Shown here: positions 16,260 through 26,097 of the stretch, one piece after another
How positions within the stretch are numbered: the stretch's first letter is position 1
Layout of the letters: every line of letters begins with the position of its first letter
Origin: Paraburkholderia sp.
GTDB taxonomy: Bacteria; Pseudomonadota; Gammaproteobacteria; Burkholderiales; Burkholderiaceae
NCBI RefSeq assembly: GCF_026225065.1
Contig: NZ_JAMFSB010000149.1
Coordinates: 1-41,525 of the forward strand
Direction of reading: 5' to 3'
DNA length: 41,525 nucleotides
The notes under the pieces: model-generated
What the model was told of the DNA's origin: nothing
Databases searched by the model: none
The model's input: the letters and a program-made list of their open reading frames with translations, nothing else
Position numbers and translations under genes: made by a program

Positions 16260-17198
16260 ATGGATACGCTTCAAAACATGCGTGTTTTCACCCGCGTCGT
16301 CGAAGCGGGCAGCTTCACCGGTGCCGCGCAGCACCTCAATACCACCACGGCGTACGCGTCGCGCGCGGTCTCCGATCTCGAGGCGCATCTGCGCACGCGT
16401 TTGCTCAATCGCACTACGCGCCGCATCGCGCTGACCGAAGCCGGCGAGCGTTATCTGCAGCGTTGCGAACAGATTCTGGCCTACGTCGATCAGGCGGAAG
16501 CCGAAGCCAGTGACGCTCACGCCAAGCCGTCCGGCAAGTTGAAAGTCCACGCCATGACGAGTTTCGGTCAGCACTATGTGGTGCCAGCCATCGGGCGTTA
16601 TCAGCAGCGCTATCCGGAAGTGCAGGTTGAATTGACGCTGGCGCAACGGATGCCCGACCTGCTCGACGAGGGCTACGACGTGGCGCTCGTGCTGGCCCAG
16701 GATCTGCCCGACTCGGGCCTCGTGTCGCAGCGCCTGGGGAGTGCCTTTAGCGTTGCGTGCGCGTCGCCTGCTTACCTCGAGCGCAACGGCGTGCCGCAGA
16801 CGCCATCGGATCTCAGCCGCCACACCTGTCTGCAGATGGTCATGCCGGTATTTCCGAAAAACGAATGGACTTTCGATGGCCCTAATGGTCAGGAGACCTT
16901 GGCGCTAGGCGCGGCGACGTTTCAGGTGAATGTCGCGGAAGCGCTGGCGGTGGCGGTGCGCGAGGGTATGGGTATCGGCCTCATTCCGATCTATTCGGCG
17001 ATCAGCGGCCTGCGCAGCGGTCAGTTGATGTGGGTGTTGCCGGAATACACGTCGCAGGAAATGAACATATACGCGCTGTACCCGTCGCGCCAGTATCTCG
17101 ATGCGAAGATCCGTACCTGGGTTGAATTTCTGCGTGACGAACTACCCTCGACGCTCGCCACCGATCAGGCCGAACTGCGCAAATTCGCCCGCACGTGA
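16260..17198 (+). CDS. LysR-family transcriptional regulator of the efflux operon
   Basis: 312 residues. The N-terminal winged helix-turn-helix (1-60) reads MRVFTRVVEAGSFTGAAQHL, then TRLLNRTTRRIALTEAGERY, the standard LysR signature. Residues of about 90-295 form the periplasmic-binding-protein-like effector domain. The sequence type (LEAHLRTRLLNRTTRRIALT, YPEVQVELTLAQRMPDLLDEGYDVAL) is close to the AaeR/CrgA-like group. I chose ATG 16260, with GAGG about 7 bases upstream, over a GTG four codons earlier. It is divergent from the NodT-FUSC-DUF1656-HlyD operon, so control of that operon in response to an aromatic acid is the likely role. Confidence 0.93.
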   Translation: MDTLQNMRVFTRVVEAGSFTGAAQHLNTTTAYASRAVSDLEAHLRTRLLNRTTRRIALTEAGERYLQRCEQILAYVDQAEAEASDAHAKPSGKLKVHAMTSFGQHYVVPAIGRYQQRYPEVQVELTLAQRMPDLLDEGYDVALVLAQDLPDSGLVSQRLGSAFSVACASPAYLERNGVPQTPSDLSRHTCLQMVMPVFPKNEWTFDGPNGQETLALGAATFQVNVAEALAVAVREGMGIGLIPIYSAISGLRSGQLMWVLPEYTSQEMNIYALYPSRQYLDAKIRTWVEFLRDELPSTLATDQAELRKFART

Positions 17199-17207
17199 GC
17201 GCGGGTT

Positions 17208-17228
17208 CCGGCGGACGCCGTCCGCCGG
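17208..17228 (+). terminator. Hairpin after the LysR gene, probable terminator
   Basis: CCGGCGGAC, loop GCC, GTCCGCCGG: a perfect 9-bp GC-rich stem 10 bases after the stop codon. The following TTCGCGTT is only weakly T-rich, so termination may be partial. Confidence 0.5.
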
Positions 17229-17401
17229 TTCGCGTTGACACATCGTTCCCGGCGCGCATCACAGGCTGTTACAGATCTACGGCATCGCAACATTTCCTTA
17301 CTTCTCCCGCCGATTTGATTTGATAACGTTGGGTCAACGCGCTGGCCGACCGAGCTGGGTTGCAGTCAGGAATCTGAATTTACTGGAACGAAGAGGGACT
17401 C

Positions 17402-17557
17402 ATGGATACGCATCTGCTGATCGGCGTGGCCGTCATGCTGGGACTGATTGGAATTGCCGCCTCGCGCGACCTGCTTCGCAATCTGCGCGCACAGCCGCAA
17501 CTGGTGCCGATCCGCGCCGAGCGTCGCGACGCAGCTGGATATCCGCGCCGCCGCTGA
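17402..17557 (+). CDS. 51-residue putative membrane microprotein
   Basis: Begins MDTHLLIGVAVMLGLIGIAA, a single hydrophobic helix (about 4-21), then a short basic, Arg-rich cytoplasmic tail ending GYPRRR. AGAGGG lies 5 bases upstream of the ATG, which supports translation. I do not recognise a family. It sits alone between the LysR gene and a convergent metallophosphoesterase gene. A charged tail after one helix suits a small inner-membrane protein, but it could be non-functional. Confidence 0.5.
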   Translation: MDTHLLIGVAVMLGLIGIAASRDLLRNLRAQPQLVPIRAERRDAAGYPRRR

Positions 17558-17564
17558 GCGCGTG

Positions 17565-17589
17565 CGGGTAGCGTCAATGACGCTGCCCG
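17565..17589. repeat. 12-bp-arm inverted repeat between convergent genes
   Basis: CGGGTAGCGTCA (17565-17576) and TGACGCTGCCCG (17578-17589) with one T-G mismatch and a single central base. It lies between the convergent microprotein and metallophosphoesterase genes, where a bidirectional terminator is expected. Neither side has a real T-tract, so factor-assisted termination or RNA stabilisation are alternatives. Confidence 0.5.
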
Positions 17590-17605
17590 TGTCGGTTCAA
17601 ACATC

Positions 17606-18436
17606 CTATATTTCGACCACCCTGTCCCACGCAAACTGCGGATTTTCCGGCTGCCCGGTGCGACGGTCGAGATAGCCGCGCGGGTTGCATATGACCCGCG
17701 TGCCATCGACGGCGTAATCGAACGCCGTGTGCGTATGGCCGTGAATCCACAGTGCAACCGGTGAGCGCACCAGCGTCGGCAGATGGCTAATGAAGCCGGC
17801 CGAGACGCGGTCATCCGCATAGCGCTCGGCGAGACTCAACCGGTGCGGCGCGTGATGCGTGACCACGATGGTTTTCCCCGCGAATGGCTTGCTCAATTCC
17901 TGCTCTAGCCACGCGCGCGCCTGCGCGTGCAGCGCGAGGGAGTCAGCAGGGGTGAAATCGCGTGTAGCAGCGGTGTTCGCTGCGGCTGAGCCGTCGTGCG
18001 GCCACGTGAGCTGAATCAGCCCTTTGAAGTCGAGCATGACGCGCTGGGCTGCGGCCGTCGAGATAGCGAGGGCTTCTTCGTCGGCGCCATAGAGCGTGAA
18101 GTCGGTCCACAAGGTGGTGCCGAGCACGCGCCACTCGCCGGCGGGATCCACCAGCGCCGCGTTATTCAGAAAGTGCACGTTCTCGACCGATGCCGCCGCA
18201 TCACGCATGGCCGCTTCCAGCGCGCCGAATTCGCCGTCGTAGTATTCGTGATTGCCCGGTACGTAGACGACGGGCGCAGCCCCGTCGAACGTCTCAGCGG
18301 CCCAGCGAGGAGCGGCGGCGTGATTGTGGATATCGCCGGCAAGCACGATCAGATCCGCTTGCGCATGCGGAATCACTTCCGGCTCGTGGCACTCCAGATG
18401 CAGGTCGGACAGCACACGGATCTTCACGAACGGCAC
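17606..18436 (-). CDS. Calcineurin-like metallophosphoesterase
   Basis: 276 residues with the full dimetal motif set: SDLHLE (residues 10-15), GDIHNH (about 34-39), GNHEYYDGEF (about 61-70), THHAPH and GHTHTAFDY. These ligate two metal ions and activate water for phosphomonoester or phosphodiester cleavage. No signal peptide, so cytoplasmic. The physiological substrate cannot be told; family members act on nucleotides, cyclic nucleotides or phosphoproteins. It starts 27 bases after the FAD-linked oxidase gene on the same strand and is probably the last gene of that operon. Confidence 0.9.
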   Translation of the reverse strand: MPFVKIRVLSDLHLECHEPEVIPHAQADLIVLAGDIHNHAAAPRWAAETFDGAAPVVYVPGNHEYYDGEFGALEAAMRDAAASVENVHFLNNAALVDPAGEWRVLGTTLWTDFTLYGADEEALAISTAAAQRVMLDFKGLIQLTWPHDGSAAANTAATRDFTPADSLALHAQARAWLEQELSKPFAGKTIVVTHHAPHRLSLAERYADDRVSAGFISHLPTLVRSPVALWIHGHTHTAFDYAVDGTRVICNPRGYLDRRTGQPENPQFAWDRVVEI

Positions 18437-18463
18437 TCCTCGGTGGATGGAAAGCCCGTACTC

Positions 18464-19930
18464 CTAGCGTAGCACCTTGCCGGGATTCATCAGGTTAAGC
18501 GGGTCGAGCGCGCGTTTGACAGCGCGCATCAATTCCACTTCCACGTCCTGCTTGTAGTGCATCGCCTCGTCGATCTTCAACTGGCCGAGCCCGTGTTCCG
18601 CGCTGATGCTGCCGCGATGCCGATGCACGTTGTCGTAGACGATCTGGTTGATCGGACTCTGGTACTGCGCGAGAAACGCTTTCGCATCGACGCCTTCTGG
18701 GGCTTGCACGTTGTAGTGCAGATTGCCGTCCCCGAGGTGGCCGAACGTCACCATGCGTACGCCCGGCATGGCTTGCGCAATCGCTGCGTCCGTTTCGGTG
18801 ATGAAGTGTCCGATGCGCGAGATCGGCACGGCGATGTCGTGCTTGATGTTGAGACCTTCTTCAGCCTGTGCAAGCGGAATGTGTTCGCGCAGATTCCAGA
18901 AAGCCTGCGATTGCGCGAGGTTTTCCGCCACTACCGCGTCTTCCACCAGTCCTTCCTCGAGCGCTGTTTCCATCAGTCGTTCGAAGAGGGCGCGTGCGTG
19001 TTCTTCGCTTTCGCTGTCCGATAGTTCGAGCAGCACGACCTGCGCGTGAGACTCGGCGAACGGATAGCGCATCTGCGCGAAATGCCGGTTGACGAGCCGC
19101 AAGCAGAAATCGGACATCAACTCGAAACCGGTCAGAAGCGGACCGGCAAAGCGCTGCGTGAGCGTGAGAAAGTCGAGCGCCGCGTGCGGCGAGGCGAGCG
19201 CGGCAAGCGCCGTGACGCGCGCCGCGGGCTGCGGATGCAGTTTCAGCACAGCCGCGGTGATGATGCCGAGCGTGCCTTCCGCGCCGATGAACAGGTCGCG
19301 CAGATCGTAGCCGGTGTTGTCCTTGCGCAGGCCACGCAGGCCGTCCCACAACTCGCCCTGCGGGGTCACCACTTCGAGACCGAGGCAGAGTTCGCGCGTA
19401 TTGCCATAGCGCAGCACACCCGTGCCGCCGGCGTTGGCAGCGAGATTGCCGCCGATCGTGCAACTTCCTTCGGCGGCCAGACTCAGCGGGAACAGGCGGC
19501 CGGCTTCTTCTGCGCGGGCCTGAACGTCGGCGAGGATAACGCCAGCTTCGACGGTGATCGTGTTGTTGTGCGGGTCGATATCGCGGACGCGGTTTAGACG
19601 GCGCAGACTGAGCACCGCTTGCGTGCCACTGGCATCCGGCGTGGCGCCGCCGACCAGCCCCGTGTTGCCGCCTTGCGGCACTAGCGCGATGCGGTACTCC
19701 ACCGCCAGTTTCACCAGAGCGGCAACTTCGTCGGGTGTCGCCGGACACAGCACCGCGCAGGCCGCACCGGTGTAACGGCGGCGCCAGTCGGTGAGGTAGG
19801 AAGCGGTGTCGTGGGAATCGGTCAGAACGTGTGCTGCACCGATAGCATCGCGGCAAGCCGCAATAAAGGCGGCGCTTGGGGCCACGTTCGATGCCGGTTG
19901 AGAAGCGGGTTGAGAAGCGGGTTGGGTCAT
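18464..19930 (-). CDS. FAD-linked D-2-hydroxyacid dehydrogenase (GlcD/Dld-like)
   Basis: 488 residues. The PCMH-type FAD domain contains YRIALVPQGGNTGLVGGATP and GSCTIGGNLAANAGGTGVLRYGN. The C-terminal FAD-oxidase domain contains HLGDGNLHYNVQAPEG, with metal/substrate His residues, and RHRGSISAEHGLGQLK. This is the GlcD/D-lactate/D-2-hydroxyglutarate dehydrogenase group, which oxidises D-2-hydroxyacids to 2-ketoacids and passes electrons to the respiratory chain. No glcE or glcF is adjacent, so a stand-alone D-2-hydroxyglutarate or D-lactate dehydrogenase is more likely than glycolate oxidase. The N-terminus has a QPAS repeat encoded by tandem 12-base units. It lies downstream of DUF2069 and upstream of the phosphoesterase on one strand. 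Confidence 0.9.
   Translation of the reverse strand: MTQPASQPASQPASNVAPSAAFIAACRDAIGAAHVLTDSHDTASYLTDWRRRYTGAACAVLCPATPDEVAALVKLAVEYRIALVPQGGNTGLVGGATPDASGTQAVLSLRRLNRVRDIDPHNNTITVEAGVILADVQARAEEAGRLFPLSLAAEGSCTIGGNLAANAGGTGVLRYGNTRELCLGLEVVTPQGELWDGLRGLRKDNTGYDLRDLFIGAEGTLGIITAAVLKLHPQPAARVTALAALASPHAALDFLTLTQRFAGPLLTGFELMSDFCLRLVNRHFAQMRYPFAESHAQVVLLELSDSESEEHARALFERLMETALEEGLVEDAVVAENLAQSQAFWNLREHIPLAQAEEGLNIKHDIAVPISRIGHFITETDAAIAQAMPGVRMVTFGHLGDGNLHYNVQAPEGVDAKAFLAQYQSPINQIVYDNVHRHRGSISAEHGLGQLKIDEAMHYKQDVEVELMRAVKRALDPLNLMNPGKVLR
19896..19924. repeat. Tandem 12-bp repeat in the start of the FAD oxidase gene
   Basis: GGTTGAGAAGCG at 19896-19907 and again at 19908-19919, followed by a partial third copy GGTTG. 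On the coding strand it encodes repeats of the residues ASQP right after the initiator region. As the unit is 12 bases, slippage would lengthen or shorten the N-terminus without shifting the frame. Confidence 0.8.
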
Positions 19931-20042
19931 GATGGTCGGTCAGAAGAGGGAGGCGAACACGTGACGGCGCCTCGTCTACGGTTGATCTGTGGGAGCTGCG
20001 CGTTGCGAGCCGCAATCCGACAGGCGGCATAAGCGCATAACT

Positions 20043-22461
<2,419 letters not shown>

Positions 22462-22477
22462 GCGGCGTGCCTTCGCG

Positions 22478-22798
22478 CTAGAGGGAAATCTTCCCGACGC
22501 AGATATCCTTGAACATCACCCAGTCACCCATCAAGCTATAGACGGGGTGCCGGAATGTGGCGGGGCGGTTCTTCTCGAAGAAGAAATGCCCGATCCACGC
22601 ACACCCATAGCCACTGACAAGCGCAGCCGGCAGCCACAGCCAGTCGCCGGTGGCGAGCGCCATGGCCAGACAGCCAATCACGCCCAGCGAGCCGACAAAG
22701 TGCAGCCGCCGCGACACAACGTTGCGATGCTCTTCGAGGTAAAACGGATAAAACTCCGCGAAACTCGCGAAGCGTTCGGTATGAGCGGGTTGAGACAT
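22478..22798 (-). CDS. DUF962/Mpo1-like membrane protein
   Basis: 106 residues. The conserved FYPFYLEEHRNVVSRRLHFV near the N-terminus and GYGCAWIGHFFFEKNRPATF in the middle hold the His residues typical of the Mpo1 family. Yeast Mpo1 is an iron-dependent dioxygenase acting on 2-hydroxy fatty acids in alpha-oxidation; bacterial homologues are uncharacterised. Two predicted membrane helices lie between the motifs. GGAGG 5 bases upstream supports the start. The preceding 230 bases carry no gene. Fatty-acid oxidation as a function is inference. Confidence 0.88.
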   Translation of the reverse strand: MSQPAHTERFASFAEFYPFYLEEHRNVVSRRLHFVGSLGVIGCLAMALATGDWLWLPAALVSGYGCAWIGHFFFEKNRPATFRHPVYSLMGDWVMFKDICVGKISL

Positions 22799-23030
22799 CT
22801 TGGCCTCCGTTTCGCAGCTCTCTTGTGGTCCATCCCCCGCCATGCCCATTTGTGCTGCATGGCGAACCCGGTCGGGGACAAGTGCTTCTATCAGTGTCTG
22901 AAACCGGATGGGCCTGAACCATTGTGCGGCCATCGGCGGATGCGCGCAACCTGGCCATTCGGCCGATGGTGCGCGCCGCCGGGCGGCGCTATTGTTGAGC
23001 TTACAGAAGCGATTGCGCGGACTGCGCGAC

Positions 23031-23864
23031 TTATGCGGATTGAGCGCCAAGACCCGACGCAAAACTGAACAGTGCGTCCAGCGTGGCATCCGGTTGCTCG
23101 GTCATCAGCGCGTGGCCGGCGTCGAGCATCACCGTGTCGACTGTTGCGCCGGCTTGTGCGAACGCTTGGGCGAGCGCTTTCGTGGCGCGCGGCGGCGTCA
23201 TGGCGTCACGCCGTCCCACGATCAGCTGGACGGGGCAGCGCACCTGGGCTGCGCGGGCAAGCCCATCGGCGTAGGCGTTGCAGGCCGTGAAGTCGGTGTG
23301 GAAGAGGCCCGGTTCACCTTTGGCCGAGACCCGCTCCATCAGCCGCTGGTTCATGCCATGCAGCCAGAAGCCCGGGCCGGGGCACGATGGTTTCGCGGCC
23401 AGCGTCGAATGCGACCATTGATTGACCATACCGATCGCCTCCGGCTCGCGGTTGAGCGCGGCGTCGAGCAGGGCGTCGGAGACGGCCATCGGCACGGCAG
23501 TGGCGACCAGCGCGACGCCGCTCGCACGCTCCGGGTAGCGCGCGGCAAACTCAAGCGCGACAAGCGAGCCCATGCTGTGGCCAATCACGCAAGCGCGCGC
23601 CACGCCAGGAGCGTCCAGCAGCGCGGCCAGCCAGTCGGCCATGGAGGCGATGTCGGTGAGCGCTGGACCGGCGCTCCGATGATGGCCGGGTAAGTCGACG
23701 GCCAGCACGCTGAAGCCGTGATGCGCGAAGTAGCGGGTTTGCAACGCCCAGACGCTGTGGTCGTGCTCGGCGCCATGGATGAACGCGGCGCAAGGCAGGC
23801 TGGGGTCAAACGGTTTGCCGCCGGTGTAAGCGTAGGCTGCCTTGTTCTGGGCCTCGAGGATCAT
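23031..23864 (-). CDS. Alpha/beta hydrolase
   Basis: 277 residues of the alpha/beta-hydrolase fold. The likely triad is Ser97 in GHSMG, Asp220 in GRRDAMTPP and His251 in DAGHALM. The oxyanion-hole segment FIHGAEHDHSVW follows the first strands. No signal peptide. Its ATG overlaps the stop of the MetY-type gene (ATGA), so the two are co-translated. A link to sulfur metabolism is possible, for example hydrolysis of an activated ester, but the substrate cannot be told. Confidence 0.88.
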   Translation of the reverse strand: MILEAQNKAAYAYTGGKPFDPSLPCAAFIHGAEHDHSVWALQTRYFAHHGFSVLAVDLPGHHRSAGPALTDIASMADWLAALLDAPGVARACVIGHSMGSLVALEFAARYPERASGVALVATAVPMAVSDALLDAALNREPEAIGMVNQWSHSTLAAKPSCPGPGFWLHGMNQRLMERVSAKGEPGLFHTDFTACNAYADGLARAAQVRCPVQLIVGRRDAMTPPRATKALAQAFAQAGATVDTVMLDAGHALMTEQPDATLDALFSFASGLGAQSA

Positions 23865-25279
23865 GCGGACTCCTTGGGTGCGCTGCCGCTGGGGTTGCCC
23901 GAGCCCTCGGGAGTGTCCTTCGGTTTGGCGGCGCTCCCGCCGGCCGGCTTCTGCGCGGCCTTGAGCGCGCGTTTGAGGTCGTCGATCAGATCGTCCGGAT
24001 CCTCGAGACCGATCGACAGGCGGATGGTGCCCTCGGCAATGCCCGCCGCGGCGAGTGCGGCGGCGTCCATGCGGAAATGGGTGGTCGAGGCGGGATGGAT
24101 CACCAGCGAACGGGCGTCGCCGACGTTCGCCAGATGCGAGAACAGCGAGAGTGCCTCGATGAAGCGCCGTCCGGCGGCACGGTCGCCGCGCAGGTTGAAG
24201 CTGAACACGGCCCCGGCGCCGCGCGGCAGCAGGCGCATGGCGAGCGCGTGATCCGGGTGCGAGTCCAGTTCGGGATACGCGACAGACTCAACCGCGGCGT
24301 GGGCAGCGAGAAACTCGACTACCTTGCGGGTGTTCGAAACGTGCCGGTCCATGCGCAGCGGCAGGGTTTCGATCCCCTGCAGCAGTTGCCACGCGGCTTG
24401 CGGATGAAGGCACGCGCCAAAGTCGCGCAGTCCCTCGCGGCGGGCGCGCAGCAGGAAGGGTGCAACGGTGCTTTCCTCGGCGAACACCATGCCGTGAAAA
24501 CCCTCATACGGCTCGGTGAACTCGGGAAAGCGCCCGGACGCGACGAAGTCGAAGGTCCCGCCGTCGACCAGCACGCCGCCGATGGTGGTGCCGTGACCGC
24601 CGAGGAACTTGGTCGCCGAGTGGTAGACGAAATCCGCGCCATGCTCGAAGGGCCTGAGCAGGTACGGCGTCGTGAAGGTCGAATCGACCAGCAGCGGTAC
24701 GCGGTGGCTATGCGCGATTCCGGCGACCGCAGCAATATCCAGCACGTCGAGCCCGGGATTGCCGAGCGTTTCGCCGAACAGCAGGCGGGTGTTCGGGCGT
24801 AGCGCAGCGCGCCAGGCGTCGAGATCGCCGGGTTTGACGAAGGTCGTCTCAATGCCGAAGCGGCGCAGCGTGTAATTCAGCAGATTGTGCGAGCCGCCAT
24901 ACAGGGCGCCAGACGCGACGATATGGGAGCCGGCCCCCATCAGCGTGGCGATCGCCAGATGCAGCGCGGCCTGGCCGCTGGCCGTGCCGATCGCGCCGGC
25001 GCCGTTCTCCAGTGCGGCGACGCGCTCTTCGAAGACGGCCACGGTCGGGTTCGAAATCCGCGAATACACGTGGCCGGCGCGTTCCATGTTGAACAGGGCG
25101 GCGGCGTGGTCGGTGTCGCGAAACGAGAAAGAGGTGGTCTGGTAGATCGGCGTGGCGCGCGCGCCGGTCGTGGGATCGGGGGCTGCGCCGGCATGCAGCG
25201 CGAGCGTATCGAAACGGTTGGCGGACATCCTGGGCGGCGGAGCCACGGGCAGCTCCGCGAAGGGTGAAGGTGGAGGCAT
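23861..25279 (-). CDS. O-acetylhomoserine sulfhydrylase-type PLP enzyme (MetY family)
   Basis: PLP enzyme of the Cys/Met metabolism family that makes homocysteine from O-acyl-homoserine and sulfide. Family blocks: FDTLALHAGAAPDPTTGARA, YQTTSFSFRDTDHAAALFNM, YSRISNPTVAVFEERVAALE, and HSATKFLGGHGTTIGG with the PLP-binding Lys. HPASTTHFRMD near the C-terminus is also typical. The start is uncertain: ATG 25279 (472 residues) is used here, while ATG 25228 (MSANRFDTLALHAG) gives the shortest conserved product and GTG 25336 the longest. A C-terminal tail of about 30 residues rich in Gly, Ser, Lys and Pro is unusual. It is the first gene of a two-gene operon with the hydrolase. Confidence 0.9.
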   Translation of the reverse strand: MPPPSPFAELPVAPPPRMSANRFDTLALHAGAAPDPTTGARATPIYQTTSFSFRDTDHAAALFNMERAGHVYSRISNPTVAVFEERVAALENGAGAIGTASGQAALHLAIATLMGAGSHIVASGALYGGSHNLLNYTLRRFGIETTFVKPGDLDAWRAALRPNTRLLFGETLGNPGLDVLDIAAVAGIAHSHRVPLLVDSTFTTPYLLRPFEHGADFVYHSATKFLGGHGTTIGGVLVDGGTFDFVASGRFPEFTEPYEGFHGMVFAEESTVAPFLLRARREGLRDFGACLHPQAAWQLLQGIETLPLRMDRHVSNTRKVVEFLAAHAAVESVAYPELDSHPDHALAMRLLPRGAGAVFSFNLRGDRAAGRRFIEALSLFSHLANVGDARSLVIHPASTTHFRMDAAALAAAGIAEGTIRLSIGLEDPDDLIDDLKRALKAAQKPAGGSAAKPKDTPEGSGNPSGSAPKESA

Positions 25280-25498
25280 CGTATCATCGGGACTATCGGC
25301 TTCAAGTCCGGTTTTCCCGGTGTCGGGCGCTGCCACGCCCGTCCCGCCTTGGTGCGGCGCCCGCTTTCCTTTTACAGGCCTTTCCGCTAGGATCGAAATC
25401 AGTCATGTATTAACGGCTTCACCAGATTCTGCAATCACCATGCATGGGACCGCGAGTCGGCGCCACAGCGCGAACCCCGGTCGACAAAGGAGACAATC

Positions 25499-25954
25499 AT
25501 GCGAGTCAGCGACATTCTCAAGGTCAAGGGCAATACCCTGTTTACCGTCACGCCGGACACGCCGCTGCTCGACGCAGTCAATGCGATGGCCGAGCACGAC
25601 ATCGGCTCGCTGGTTGTCATGGAATATGGCGATCTGGTCGGCATGCTGACGTTCCGGGAAATCATCCTGACGCTCAGCAAACATCACGGCAGCGTGGGTA
25701 CGGCAACCATCCGTAAGGTCATGGACGACCACCCGCTCACGTGCACGCCGGAAACGGACGTGAACGAAGTGCGCCGCATGATGCTCGAGCACCACGTGCG
25801 CTATCTGCCGGTCATGGAGAGCCGCACGCTGATGGGCGTGATCTCGTTCTACGACGTGGCAAAGGCCGTGGTCGAGGAGCAGGGCTTCGAAAACCGCATG
25901 CTCAAGGCCTATATCCGCGACTGGCCGGAAGAGCGGGAGCAGCAAACGGGCTAA
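25499..25954 (+). CDS. Stand-alone CBS-pair protein
   Basis: 151 residues, consisting almost wholly of two CBS motifs: the first from MRVSDILKVKGNTLFTVTPD to MLTFREIILTL, the second from IRKVMDDHPLTCTPETDVNE to VISFYDVAKAV. Such pairs bind adenine nucleotides or S-adenosylmethionine and act as energy sensors for partner proteins. AAGGAG 5 bases upstream of the ATG supports the start. It is divergent from the MetY-type gene and has its own terminator. The partner is unknown. Confidence 0.92.
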   Translation: MRVSDILKVKGNTLFTVTPDTPLLDAVNAMAEHDIGSLVVMEYGDLVGMLTFREIILTLSKHHGSVGTATIRKVMDDHPLTCTPETDVNEVRRMMLEHHVRYLPVMESRTLMGVISFYDVAKAVVEEQGFENRMLKAYIRDWPEEREQQTG

Positions 25955-26033
25955 TTGTCCGGCGATGCCCATGTTGGCCGGGTCGGACTGCAGCGGCCAT
26001 CAAGTTGCCACAAGCCTGAGGTATTGATCCAGG

Positions 26034-26061
26034 GGCGTGCGCGAAAGCGTGCGCCTTTTTT
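26034..26061 (+). terminator. Intrinsic terminator after the CBS gene
   Basis: GGCGTGCGC, loop GAAA, GCGTGCGCC: a 9-bp stem with two G-T pairs, followed directly by six T residues. It lies 80 bases after the CBS stop and 36 bases before the MFS-acyltransferase gene. Confidence 0.85.
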
Positions 26062-26097
26062 GTATCCGCGCGGTCCTTTCTCCTATTTCCCAACTAC

